From CATQHS01 sp965203375 (GTDB lineage: Bacteria > Actinomycetota > Acidimicrobiia > Acidimicrobiales > Aldehydirespiratoraceae): a stretch of 64,000 bases of DNA. The stretch's first letter is position 1. Each line of letters opens with the position of its first letter. The notes under the pieces are model-generated. The model saw nothing but the letters and a program-made list of their open reading frames with translations, ran no database searches and had not been told where the DNA came from. Shown here piece after piece: positions 26,252 through 35,122 of this stretch. The DNA lies in NCBI GenBank assembly GCA_965203375.1, contig OZ241886.1:3224001-3288000 (forward strand). The letters run 5' to 3'. The translations under genes were made by a program, and so were the position numbers.

Positions 26252-27661
26252 ATGCGAATTTTGTCTTCAGTCCATCCCACCCGCGAGCAGCTAAAGCTGA
26301 TCGGAGACGTACATACAGGGTTTCAGATCATAAGAGGTGCTGCTGGCACTGGTAAGACCACAACCTCTCTGCTGCGATTACGAGAATTGGCAACGGTTCG
26401 ACTCAATCGCCGACGACACCATGGACATGAAGCACCAGTGCGGGTGTTAGTGCTAACTTTTAATAGAACCCTTGCCGGCTATATTACTGAACTAGCTCGA
26501 AATTCAACACCAAACGAAGACTCACTGAATCTCGAGGTAACTACCTTTGGCCGTTGGGCAAAATCGCTGATTGACAACGTTCAGATTGCTACGGATAACC
26601 AGATCTTAAAACTGCTTCAACCCTATCTACAACAATTATCCAAGAATGCAAGCTACGATTTCCTTGCAGATGAGATCGGATATATTCTTGGTCGCTTTTT
26701 ACCCGACGAACTTTCCACTTATCTCACGGCTACTCGAGACGGTAGAGGTGCTTCTCCACGAGTGAATCGCGAGATGCGTAAAACTATTCTTAGCGATATA
26801 ATTCCATCATACACTGCTAAAAAGGCTCATCATGGCTTAATTGACTGGAACGACCTAGCCATTCTCGCTGCTGAGGCTCAACCTGACTTACATTATGATG
26901 TTGTAGTCATTGATGAGGCGCAGGATTTCTCAGCCAATCAAGTCCGAGCTGTCTTAAATCACCTTCACGACCTCCATAGTACTACATTTGTCCTTGACGC
27001 TACCCAACGCATCTATCCACGGTACTTCAAGTGGTCGGAGGTAGGTATCAAGGCTGGATCCGAGAATATTCGCACACTAAAGGAGAACCACCGCAATACC
27101 GCCGCCATCGCCGCCTTCGCCAGGGTGCTTGTCAACGACCTTCCTATAGATGATGATGGAACGATACCAGATTTTAGCGCTTGTCACCGTGCAGGTGAGA
27201 AACCCTTAGTTATAACTGGTAAATTCAGCAACCAACTACGGTTCATGCTTGATCGGTTAGCAGCTACAATCCATAAAGGTGACGAATCTATCGCTCTGCT
27301 CCACCCGCGCGGTGGGGGCTGGTTTGCTGAAACCCGTAGAGTTCTACAAAATCAAAGAATACCGTTTTGCGAATTGACTCGCCGCCCTGAATGGCCTACT
27401 GGTCCTGAGGTTGTCGCGCTTAGCACGATTCACTCAGCTAAGGGTCTTGAATTTGATCATGTACTGATTCCCGGACTTAACCAACAAGTCACACCACATG
27501 GACCAGAAAATCATGACACTGATCGTGAACGACTACGCCGCATGCTAGCAATGGCAATAGGTAGAGCACGCGAGAATGTGATGATCGGTTACAAGCCCGG
27601 TGAGGAGTCTTCTTTAATTGAGTTGCTAGATCCTTCCACTTATGAGTTAGTCAAGGTTTGA
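26252..27661 (+). CDS. UvrD/Rep-type superfamily 1 helicase (DarT module)
   Basis: A 469-residue helicase. Walker A GAAGTGKTTT is near residue 31, motif II VVIDEAQDF near 219, motif V STIHSAKGLEFDHVLIPGL near 391, motif VI AMAIGRARENVMIG near 433. It is shorter than UvrD (about 720 residues), lacking the large insertion domains. It is the first gene of an AT-rich three-gene operon; only 4 nt separate it from the DarT-like gene. It should act on DNA ends or gaps, perhaps presenting single-stranded DNA to, or repairing DNA modified by, the ADP-ribosyltransferase. The codon use differs sharply from the GC-rich clusters on both sides. Confidence 0.85.
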   Translation: MRILSSVHPTREQLKLIGDVHTGFQIIRGAAGTGKTTTSLLRLRELATVRLNRRRHHGHEAPVRVLVLTFNRTLAGYITELARNSTPNEDSLNLEVTTFGRWAKSLIDNVQIATDNQILKLLQPYLQQLSKNASYDFLADEIGYILGRFLPDELSTYLTATRDGRGASPRVNREMRKTILSDIIPSYTAKKAHHGLIDWNDLAILAAEAQPDLHYDVVVIDEAQDFSANQVRAVLNHLHDLHSTTFVLDATQRIYPRYFKWSEVGIKAGSENIRTLKENHRNTAAIAAFARVLVNDLPIDDDGTIPDFSACHRAGEKPLVITGKFSNQLRFMLDRLAATIHKGDESIALLHPRGGGWFAETRRVLQNQRIPFCELTRRPEWPTGPEVVALSTIHSAKGLEFDHVLIPGLNQQVTPHGPENHDTDRERLRRMLAMAIGRARENVMIGYKPGEESSLIELLDPSTYELVKV

Positions 27662-27665
27662 ACCA

Positions 27666-28355
27666 ATGGACTGGGCACCACAAGCTACCCCACAGACGGC
27701 TGAAGAAGTTCACATGATGCCAAGTAATCCTGAGGTCGTTGAAATGGCGAGTAAGCGCGACATTTCCAGTATAGTGCATTTTACCCGTATCCGTGGATTA
27801 GTAGGAATACTGGACAGCTCAGAAATAAAGCCTAGAAGTGAGCTTCCTCTAGACGCACGCCTGAAGCATATCTACCAACCGAATGCTGAAGATCGAAGCC
27901 GTGACCATCAATGGCATGATTACATAAATTTGTCGATATCTCAAATAAACATGCGAATGTTGAACTTCTCCCAAAGAGAGCACCCAAATGAGAAATGGGT
28001 AATCCTTGAATTAAGTCCAGAACTCTTAGGCGATCCCGGCGTGATTTTTTGTACAACTAATAATGCTTACGATGTTGTACACCGTTGTGCTGGCCTTCGT
28101 GGATTTGAGCAAATGTTTGCATCAAAGATACCATGGGGCCATTATGATAGCGTATGCACTCGCTCTGGTCGCAAGTATAATCAGACAACTGACCCACAGG
28201 CTGAAGTGTTATATCCATTCAAACTTTCTACAGACTACCTCCATACAATTACTATAAATGATGAGGAGACCGAAGATATGGTGGTAGCGGCTCTATCTCA
28301 TTATTCTCAATATGCAAATATTAGACTCAATGTAAATACTAAGGCGTTTCAATGA
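27666..28355 (+). CDS. darT: DarT-like DNA ADP-ribosyltransferase (DUF4433)
   Basis: A 229-residue protein with DarT features: IVHFTRIRGLVGIL (NAD-pocket histidine and arginine, about residue 37), HDYINLSISQINMRML, and DPQAEVLYPFKLSTDYLHTI near residue 182 holding the likely catalytic glutamate. DarT enzymes ADP-ribosylate thymidine or guanosine in single-stranded DNA and are toxins or anti-phage effectors. Normally the partner is a macrodomain protein, DarG. Here the next gene, overlapping by ATGA, is an ADP-ribosylglycohydrolase. There are about 25 extra N-terminal residues; a later ATG (MMPSNPEV or MASKRDIS) could be the true start. Confidence 0.75.
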   Translation: MDWAPQATPQTAEEVHMMPSNPEVVEMASKRDISSIVHFTRIRGLVGILDSSEIKPRSELPLDARLKHIYQPNAEDRSRDHQWHDYINLSISQINMRMLNFSQREHPNEKWVILELSPELLGDPGVIFCTTNNAYDVVHRCAGLRGFEQMFASKIPWGHYDSVCTRSGRKYNQTTDPQAEVLYPFKLSTDYLHTITINDEETEDMVVAALSHYSQYANIRLNVNTKAFQ

Positions 28356-30169
28356 AGGAAGTTCAATTCAATACAAATCAGAATTACCTAAAGGCACAAC
28401 CACAACAGGGTCTCTTTATGGACGACGACAAGAATAAACAAGCTTCAGAAAACAGGAGTGAGTCTAATACCATGTTAAAAAATCCTGTAGATGGCAAAGC
28501 TCTTGAAGATCGAAAGGAAAGAACTCAGAAGTCCATGCTATGGGCCGCGTACGCTGACGCGCTGGGGTTCATCAGCGAATCAGTGGATGATAGAGGTCTT
28601 AAACGTAGGATTGGAGAGAGAAAACTCGATCGACTCATGCCTTGGAAGCGTAAGATCGGTGGTCGTGGGGGAGTAGAAGTAGAGCTTTTAGCTGGATGTT
28701 GGTCGGATGACACCCAACTACGGATGGCTGTATGCCGTGCGCTCAGTCATCATGGCTTTGATGTTGAATTGTTTGCTCGTATAGAGTTGCCCGTGTGGCC
28801 CGCTTATGCCTTAGGGGCAGGTCTAGCTTCCAAGGCGGCCGCCGCAAATCTCAGTAAGCGAGACACGTTATGGTATGCAAACACCTTCCGCGGATGGACT
28901 GACGCTGGTGGTAATGGCGCTGCTATGAGAATCCAGCCGCATGTATGGTCTTCAACTAACCTTAAGAACGATTATATGCTTGACGTCATCATAGACTGCG
29001 TCTGCACTCATGGGCACCCTCGTGCTATTGTCGGAGCTTGTTTCCATGCTTCGACCTTAGCCCACTGCCTACGTACCGGCGATATCCCAAACTGGAGCAA
29101 GTGTAAGGATATAGCTATAGGGTTGAAGGAAGAGTATCAAACGATAGAGAATCATCCGAACCTCGGATCAACTTGGATGATCCTTTGGGAGAAAGAGACG
29201 GGGGAGAAGTTCAAGGTCGTATGGGATGCAACCGTTGACGAACTTTGTGAAACCATACATAGGGCTGAAGTCTTGAGACATGAAATAGATCGTAAAATTG
29301 CCTTTACTGACAAACAGTACCATGATATCTGCGAGGGTCTCGGGCTAAGGATCAAACATCAGCGTGGCAGTGGAATACTCACACCAGTTGCAGCAGTTGC
29401 TCTCGCTCGGATTAGCCAAGACTCCTATGAAGGAGTCCACACTGCAGCAAATGCTCTGAAGACCGATACGGATAGTATAGGCACCATGACAGGAGCATTG
29501 CTCGGTGCCAGTTACGCCTTTAGTGAACCTCCACAAGAAGTTCTAGATAGCGAGTATCTGCGCTACCAAGCTGACCGACTTGTAGCCATTTCACGAGGCC
29601 AGTCAGTAGATAACCATTCTTACCCTGACATCCTCACTTGGATAGCACCTCAGACTCAGGCTGACTCACTGGTAATCGACAATGGTAATCTGATAGTGGA
29701 AGGACTCGGGAATGTCACTAAGTTGGAGATAGCACCATTCTGGGCACAACGTAAGAGTTTCGCTTGGCAGTGGGTTCGAACTGATTTTGGCCAGACACTG
29801 CTTATCAAGCACCGGCCAGAGTTAAGACCTCTCAAGACAGAGAACAGATTTGAGCCGCCGCCGACTCCGACAAAGACTGATGACTTGCGCAAGTCAGAAG
29901 GATCTGAGGAGCAATGCACAGATGTTCTGCCTGTCGCACCTTTAGATCGTGGTATAAACCTCGATGATGCCATAGAATATGTTAAGGACAATATATTTGA
30001 TGACCGACATCTCGGATATACAGTCAGACGAGTCGCTAGGGATGGTAAACTTGAAGGTCTGGTTGCCATAGTGTCAGCAATTCGCGATGATTTGAGATCG
30101 GCACCCCCCACATCTCCACCTCCGCCGATTCCTGTAGAATCAGCGCCTCGCGACGATCTGAGGCGGTGA
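28352..30169 (+). CDS. ADP-ribosylglycohydrolase (ARH/DraG fold), probable antitoxin of the DarT module
   Basis: A 605-residue protein. The ARH core spans about residues 60-410: AAYADALGFISE, CWSDDTQLRMAVCRAL (metal-binding acidic residues), GWTDAGGNGAAMRIQPHV, CTHGHPRAIVGA and DTDSIGTMTGALLGASYAFS (second metal site). The C-terminal ~180 residues (QADSLVIDNGNLIVEGLGNV ... proline-rich linker ... DDAIEYVKDNIFDDRHLGYT) are unfamiliar. ARH enzymes remove ADP-ribose from proteins or nucleic acids, so it is the logical antidote to DarT. The ATG lies in an ATGA overlap with darT, so the pair is translationally coupled. AT-rich codon use matches the other two genes. Confidence 0.85.
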   Translation: MKEVQFNTNQNYLKAQPQQGLFMDDDKNKQASENRSESNTMLKNPVDGKALEDRKERTQKSMLWAAYADALGFISESVDDRGLKRRIGERKLDRLMPWKRKIGGRGGVEVELLAGCWSDDTQLRMAVCRALSHHGFDVELFARIELPVWPAYALGAGLASKAAAANLSKRDTLWYANTFRGWTDAGGNGAAMRIQPHVWSSTNLKNDYMLDVIIDCVCTHGHPRAIVGACFHASTLAHCLRTGDIPNWSKCKDIAIGLKEEYQTIENHPNLGSTWMILWEKETGEKFKVVWDATVDELCETIHRAEVLRHEIDRKIAFTDKQYHDICEGLGLRIKHQRGSGILTPVAAVALARISQDSYEGVHTAANALKTDTDSIGTMTGALLGASYAFSEPPQEVLDSEYLRYQADRLVAISRGQSVDNHSYPDILTWIAPQTQADSLVIDNGNLIVEGLGNVTKLEIAPFWAQRKSFAWQWVRTDFGQTLLIKHRPELRPLKTENRFEPPPTPTKTDDLRKSEGSEEQCTDVLPVAPLDRGINLDDAIEYVKDNIFDDRHLGYTVRRVARDGKLEGLVAIVSAIRDDLRSAPPTSPPPPIPVESAPRDDLRR

Positions 30170-30233
30170 TTGGAATCCGATTAAGCCGTCAAATCTCTGC
30201 CTATTGTAACTTATTCCAAGTAGGAGGAAAGGC

Positions 30234-31565
30234 ATGAAACCGCTCACCGCCGCCAAGTACGCCATCGTCGGGGCCGGCATCCACGGCCTGTCCACCGCCT
30301 GGCATCTGGCCGCCGGGCTCAGGGCCTCGGGCCGGGGCTCGGGCGCCGACATCGTGATCGTCGACAAGACCGGCATCGGCGCGGGCGCGTCGGGCATCGC
30401 CTGCGGGGTGATCCGCAACAACTACTTCCAGCCCGCCATGCGGGAGCTGATGGCCCACTCGGTGGACGTCTGGGACAGCGACCCCGAGGCGTTCTCCTAC
30501 CACCCGGTCGGGTACATGCAGATCAGCCACGAGGGCATGCACGCCGACGTGGCCTCCATCCACGAGCAGCAGAAGGCCATCGGCTACCGCTCCACCTTCA
30601 TGGAGGGCGAGGCCCCCTCGGCCGCCTACATGCGGGGCATCTTCGACGACTGGCAGGCCCGGGGCATCACCAGCGTGCTGCACGAGCACCGGGGCGGCTA
30701 CGCCAACAACATGGCCTCCCTCAAGGGCCTGTGGGCCAAGGCCGAGGCCGAGGAGGTCCGCCTGGTCACCGGGGTGGAGCACCGGGGCTTCGAGCGCGAC
30801 GCCTCCGGGGCGGTCACCGCGGTGGTAACCGACCAGGGGGCCGTCGCCTGCGAGCAGGCCATCGTGGCCACCGGCCCGTGGGTGCAGAGCCAGTGGGCCA
30901 TGCTCGACCTGCCCGCCACCACCGGGGTGCTGGGAGCCGACGGCGCCCTCCACGAGGCGCCGACTTGGACCTACTGGGCCCTCCAGGAGGGCACCCTGGA
31001 GGTGGACCCCGGATATTTGACCGACAACGACGGCAACCTCCCGCCGGTGGTCCACATCGACACCGACGTCGCCCTGCACGACGAGGCCGGGCTGGTAACC
31101 GAGGGCCCGTGGGGCATCTACTACAAGCCCGACTTCAACTTCGGGGGCGTGCAGGGCGGCTACATGCCCTACCGGGTGGAGAAGCCCGGCCACGAGGTGG
31201 CGGTGGACCCCTACGGCCCCGACTCGCCCGACTTCGTGGTGGGGGCCGACTTCCACCGCACCTGGGCCGCGGCCCTGGCCTTCTGCCACAAGCGCTTCGA
31301 GGGCAAGGGCCACCTGATGAGCAAGGAGCCCTCGGGGGGGATCGGCAGCTTCACCCCCGACAGCTTCCCGGTGTTCGACACCTTCGCCGAGAACGTCTAC
31401 TTCATCGCCGACTCCAACCACGGCTACAAGATGATCGGCGTCGGGGCCCTGGTGGCCAAGGAGCTGCTGGGCCAGCCCCAGCCCCTGCTGGAGCCGTTCC
31501 GCTACAGCCGCTACGCCCGAGGCGAACTCCACCCCGTCTCCAACAGCCCCTTCCCCTGGAGCTGA
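30234..31565 (+). CDS. FAD-dependent amine/amino-acid oxidoreductase (DAO family)
   Basis: A 443-residue flavoprotein with the N-terminal FAD motif AIVGAGIHGLSTAWHLAAG and a C-terminal DAO pattern (SFPVFDTFAENVYFIADSNH, GYKMIGVGALVAKELLG). It belongs to the family of sarcosine, dimethylglycine and related N-methyl amine oxidases. GC-rich coding starts exactly where the DarT island ends. The ribosome site AGGAGGAAAGGC is strong. Demethylation of a secondary or tertiary amine would fit the context; the exact substrate cannot be read from sequence. Confidence 0.8.
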   Translation: MKPLTAAKYAIVGAGIHGLSTAWHLAAGLRASGRGSGADIVIVDKTGIGAGASGIACGVIRNNYFQPAMRELMAHSVDVWDSDPEAFSYHPVGYMQISHEGMHADVASIHEQQKAIGYRSTFMEGEAPSAAYMRGIFDDWQARGITSVLHEHRGGYANNMASLKGLWAKAEAEEVRLVTGVEHRGFERDASGAVTAVVTDQGAVACEQAIVATGPWVQSQWAMLDLPATTGVLGADGALHEAPTWTYWALQEGTLEVDPGYLTDNDGNLPPVVHIDTDVALHDEAGLVTEGPWGIYYKPDFNFGGVQGGYMPYRVEKPGHEVAVDPYGPDSPDFVVGADFHRTWAAALAFCHKRFEGKGHLMSKEPSGGIGSFTPDSFPVFDTFAENVYFIADSNHGYKMIGVGALVAKELLGQPQPLLEPFRYSRYARGELHPVSNSPFPWS

Positions 31566-31654
31566 CCCGGCCGCCGGCCTAGGCCCTCGTCGAGGCGAGA
31601 GTCGGAGTCGGTGCGCTCGCAGACTAGGACCTGATTGAGCATCGAGGAGGGAGA

Positions 31655-31921
31655 ATGATCAGACCGACTGAAGTCGAGCCGCGATCCGAATACCGGATAT
31701 GGCTGCGGTATTCGGACGGCGCCTCCGGGTCGGTCGACCTGTCGCACTTGGCCGACCGCGGCGTGTTCAAGGCTTGGAGCAACCGCGAATTCTTTGAGAC
31801 GGTGCATCTGACTCCTGCCGGAGGTATCGCCTGGGGAGGGGATTTGGAACTGTGCCCGGACGCTCTCTACATGCAGCTAACCGGCAAGTCAGTAAACGAA
31901 TTGATGCCGGGAGAGCCATGA
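31655..31921 (+). CDS. DUF2442 family protein
   Basis: An 88-residue protein of the DUF2442 type (EYRIWLRYSDGASGSVDLSH, FFETVHLTPAGGIAWGGDLE, CPDALY). GAGGAGGGAGA precedes the ATG. Members are small proteins often found in toxin-antitoxin-like pairs next to DUF4160; no DUF4160 partner is present here. Function unknown. Confidence 0.75.
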   Translation: MIRPTEVEPRSEYRIWLRYSDGASGSVDLSHLADRGVFKAWSNREFFETVHLTPAGGIAWGGDLELCPDALYMQLTGKSVNELMPGEP

Positions 31922-31963
31922 CCGCTCACTACTGCAACGCGCTTTGAGGGGCGGGGCCGGTTG

Positions 31964-32392
31964 ATGGCTGTGACCGGGAGGTGTGGGTGCGGGCGGGTTC
32001 GCTTCGCTCTCAACGGGCCGCTTCGGCCGGTGATCAACTGCCACTGCCACCGCTGTCGGCGCTTCACCGGGCACTTCATGGCCGGCACCAACACCGCCGA
32101 GGCCGATCTGGACCTCGACGACGGCACCGAATCGCTGCGGTGGTGGACTCCCGACGATGAGCCAGCGGTGTCCTACGGGTTCTGCTCAGGGTGCGGCGGC
32201 AGCCTGTTCTGGCGCTCGGCCGACCGGCCCGGAACCGTCTCGGTGGCGGCCGGGACACTGGACCCGCCCACCGGCCTCACCACCGTTCTCGCCCTGTTCA
32301 CCGCCGAGGTCAGCGACTACCACCGCCTCGACCCCGACCTACCCGGCCACCCCCACGATTCGGAGGGCGGAGTGGATCTGGAGTCGGGCTGA
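31964..32392 (+). CDS. GFA (glutathione-dependent formaldehyde-activating)/CENP-V family protein
   Basis: A 142-residue zinc protein with the family's three cysteine groups: GRCGCGRVRF, NCHCHRCRRFTGHF and CSGCGGSLFWRS. Some members were proposed to assist formaldehyde conjugation; most are unassigned. Its position among genes that release formaldehyde (Tdm) is suggestive, although actinobacteria generally use mycothiol instead of glutathione. ATG 31964 is chosen over TTG 31961. It converges with the DAO gene that ends at 32412. Confidence 0.75.
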   Translation: MAVTGRCGCGRVRFALNGPLRPVINCHCHRCRRFTGHFMAGTNTAEADLDLDDGTESLRWWTPDDEPAVSYGFCSGCGGSLFWRSADRPGTVSVAAGTLDPPTGLTTVLALFTAEVSDYHRLDPDLPGHPHDSEGGVDLESG

Positions 32393-32411
32393 GGCCCCTT
32401 CCAGCCGAGGG

Positions 32412-33587
32412 TCAGGCCCTAGCGCTGGGGCCGTAGGCGCAGAACATCAGGTCGTCCTCGTCGAAGCGCTCGGGGCGTAGTTCGTGGATGTCGAAGGCTG
32501 GTTCCTGGCCGAGCACCATGGCGGAGACAACCTCGCCGATGGTGGGGGACAGCTTCAGACCGTGGCCTGAGAATCCCAGGGCCAGGAACAAGCCCTCAAT
32601 GCCGGGGGCCCAGCCGATGACGGGGTGGTAGTCGGGGGTCACGTCGTAGGCCCCGCTGACGTGGCCGACCACTCTCGCTCCCCGCATGGTCGGCATCCGG
32701 GACGCGAAAGCCGCATCCAGCCGGTCGAGGTGGGCCCGGTGGTCGGCGTCGCTGCCGGGGGCCAGCGGGTCGTCCACCGCGGGCATGGCGTCGGGGTAGG
32801 CCACGGCCACCACCCGCCGGCCCAAGTCGGGGCGGACCACGACGTTGGAGTTGCCGTCGGTCACGCAGCACTGCATCTGGGGGCGGCCCGGCTCGATCTC
32901 CAGGGTGGCCATGTCCAGCCGGAGCCGCCCCAGCGGCACCTCCACGCCGACCGGATCGAGGAGCTCGCGGCCCCAGGCCCCGGTGGCGGCCACCACTGCG
33001 GGGGCGTCGATGTCGCCAGCGTCGGTGGCCACCCCGGCCACCGCCCCCGAGGCGGTCCGCAGCGCCGTCACCCGGACGCCGCTCAGGAGCCGGGCGCCGT
33101 CGATCTGGGCTGCGGTCAGCCAGCTCAGCACCATCCGGGTGACGTCGATGTAGCCCCCGTCGGGCTCATAGGCCCCGCCGGCCAGGCCGTCGGCCACCAG
33201 CAGCGGCTCAATGGCGGCGATCTCGTCCGCGGTCACGAACCGGGTATCGACTCCGCAGCTCCGGCCCAGCTCGACGTTGCCGCGCAGGGCGTCGATCTGG
33301 TTCTCGGCCACTAACAGCAAATAGCCGAGCCGGGCGTAGCCGGGATCGCCGACGCCGACCTCGTCCCGCCAGCCGTTGATCACCTCGAAGCCGCGCCGGG
33401 CCATCCGCACCAGCAGCTCATTGGAGTAGTGCTGGCGGATCTGGCCGAAGGTCCGCCCGGAGATACCCCCCACCGGCGGGCGCTCGTCGATCACCGTCAC
33501 CCGGGCCCCGGACCGGGCCAACCCGAAGGCGATACTGGCCCCCATCACCCCGGCCCCCACCACCACCACATCGGCGGTCGCGGTCAC
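32412..33587 (-). CDS. FAD-dependent oxidoreductase (DAO family)
   Basis: About 391 residues from GTG 33587, inside a GTGA overlap with the small upstream gene. The FAD motif DVVVVGAGVMGASIAFGLARSG stands at the N-terminus. GRTFGQIRQHYSNELLVRMA, PEDGGYIDV-like and GAYDVTPDYHPVIGWAPG patterns are typical of sarcosine/dimethylglycine-type oxidases. The long open frame upstream of the GTG is a shadow of the neighbouring gene. It is the last gene of a leftward group beginning with amt or tmm, so a role in N-methyl amine breakdown is likely. It is one of the candidates for the missing dimethylamine step. Confidence 0.8.
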   Translation of the reverse strand: MTATADVVVVGAGVMGASIAFGLARSGARVTVIDERPPVGGISGRTFGQIRQHYSNELLVRMARRGFEVINGWRDEVGVGDPGYARLGYLLLVAENQIDALRGNVELGRSCGVDTRFVTADEIAAIEPLLVADGLAGGAYEPDGGYIDVTRMVLSWLTAAQIDGARLLSGVRVTALRTASGAVAGVATDAGDIDAPAVVAATGAWGRELLDPVGVEVPLGRLRLDMATLEIEPGRPQMQCCVTDGNSNVVVRPDLGRRVVAVAYPDAMPAVDDPLAPGSDADHRAHLDRLDAAFASRMPTMRGARVVGHVSGAYDVTPDYHPVIGWAPGIEGLFLALGFSGHGLKLSPTIGEVVSAMVLGQEPAFDIHELRPERFDEDDLMFCAYGPSARA

Positions 33588-33826
33588 AGCACCCTCGAAG
33601 GGTCGTGTTCCAGACGCCTGGAGCAGCCCCGGAAGATCCAGATCCAGAACAGAAACGACAGGGCGGCGGGGATGACAACCCAATAATCCCGGTCGACGAT
33701 CAACGACCATGAGGTCTGGATGACCCCGTAGATCAGAAGCACGGCCGCCAAGGCTCGCAGCGCCTGCCACACGAAGCGCCACCGGCGCCGCTTCTCTTCC
33801 GAGACCGGATCGGGCCGGCTGATCAC
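33584..33826 (-). CDS. Small membrane protein with two transmembrane segments
   Basis: 80 residues: a charged N-terminus (SEEKRRRWRFVWQ), then hydrophobic ALAAVLLIYGVIQTSWSLIV and YWVVIPAALSFLFWIWIF, then a positive tail. GTGA overlaps join it to the gene before (33823) and the gene after (33587), so it is translated with both flavoproteins. It may be a membrane partner or electron-transfer anchor; no cofactor motif is seen. Confidence 0.7.
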   Translation of the reverse strand: MISRPDPVSEEKRRRWRFVWQALRALAAVLLIYGVIQTSWSLIVDRDYWVVIPAALSFLFWIWIFRGCSRRLEHDPSRVL

Positions 33827-35070
33827 GGGGAGGCCAGGGAGGCGCGGTCGTAGCCGGCCACCTGCTTGTAGCGGTCGGACAGGGCGGCCATCTCTTCGGG
33901 GGTGATCACGTCGGAGATGCGCTCGAAGGGGCGGTCGCCGGTGCGCTCGTGGACCTTCTGGAGGATCACGTCGGGCGGCGCGGACCGGCTGGCCCGCACC
34001 ACGGCCGCGGTGGCGGCCAGCCGCCGGTCCTCATAGGCGGCCAGCGCCTCGACCACCGACGGGGACGAGGCCAGGCAGTCGGCCAGGGCTCGGGCGTCGA
34101 GGATGGCCTGGCCCGCGCCGTTGGAGCCCCGGGGGTACATGGGGTGGGCGGCGTCGCCCAGCAGGGTCACCCGGCCGTGGCTCCAGCGGGGCAGCGGATC
34201 GCGGTCCACCATCGGGTACTCGAGGATCTGCTCGGTGGCCCGGATCAGCCCGGCCACGTCGAGCCAGTCGAAGGCCCAGTCGGCGAAGACGGGATAGAAG
34301 TCCTCCAGGCGGCCCACCCGGTTCCAGTCCTGCTCGCTGTGCCGGTCGGTCTGCACCTCCGCCACCCAGTTCACGAGCTGGCGTCCCCGGCCGTCCACGT
34401 TGTCGCGGATCGGGTAGATCACCATCTTGCCGACGGTCAGCCAGCCCGCCCGCAGGTAGGTGGCCCCGCTGAGGAACCGGTCCCACACCGTCGCCCCCCG
34501 CCACATGTTGACGCCGGAGTAGACGGGCGGGCCCTCGTCGGGGAACAGCTTGCGGCGGATCACCGAGCCGATCCCGTCGCAGCCGATCACCGCCGACCCC
34601 CGGGCCGACGGCAGCTCCCGCCCGGTGGCCGGGTCGGCGAAGTAGGCCACCGCGCCGCCGTCGTCCTGGTCGAACCCGGTGCAGCGACGCCCGACGGCCA
34701 CCCGCTCGGCGCCGTCGGCGGCCCGGGCCACGAAGGCCTCGTGCAGCACCTGCTGCAGGTCGCCCCGGTGTATCTGGAACTGGGGCCAGTCGTAGCCGGC
34801 GTGGCGGCCCACCGGCTCGGAGTAGACGAGCTGCCCGAACCGGTTGAAGAAGCACGACTCCCTGGTGGTGATGGCCACCGCGGCCAGGTCGTCGATGAGG
34901 CCGAGCAGCCCCAGTTCCTTGCCCGCGTGGGGCAGCAGGCTGATCCCCACCCCGATGGGCTCTATGGCCGGGGCGGCCTCGTAGACCCGGGCCCCGATGC
35001 CCCGCTGGTGCAGCATCAGCGCCAGGGTGAGCCCGCCGATCCCGCCGCCGACGATGATCACGTCGTCCAC
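33823..35070 (-). CDS. FAD-dependent aromatic-type monooxygenase (UbiH/PhzS-like)
   Basis: 415 residues with the class A flavoprotein monooxygenase pattern: DVIIVGGGIGGLTLALMLHQ (FAD), VIGCDGIGSVIRRKLF (DG motif) and RVTLLGDAAHPMYPRGSNGA (GD motif). Such enzymes hydroxylate aromatic or other small molecules with NAD(P)H. It follows tmm by about 50 nt on the same strand and is GTGA-coupled to the small membrane gene. The substrate is unknown. A methylamine-related oxygenation is possible but would be unusual for this family. Confidence 0.8.
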   Translation of the reverse strand: MDDVIIVGGGIGGLTLALMLHQRGIGARVYEAAPAIEPIGVGISLLPHAGKELGLLGLIDDLAAVAITTRESCFFNRFGQLVYSEPVGRHAGYDWPQFQIHRGDLQQVLHEAFVARAADGAERVAVGRRCTGFDQDDGGAVAYFADPATGRELPSARGSAVIGCDGIGSVIRRKLFPDEGPPVYSGVNMWRGATVWDRFLSGATYLRAGWLTVGKMVIYPIRDNVDGRGRQLVNWVAEVQTDRHSEQDWNRVGRLEDFYPVFADWAFDWLDVAGLIRATEQILEYPMVDRDPLPRWSHGRVTLLGDAAHPMYPRGSNGAGQAILDARALADCLASSPSVVEALAAYEDRRLAATAAVVRASRSAPPDVILQKVHERTGDRPFERISDVITPEEMAALSDRYKQVAGYDRASLASP

Positions 35071-35122
35071 GGCGACCCCCGGCCCAGCCGGCGCAGCAAG
35101 CGGCTCGGCCTCCCCGAAGGGC

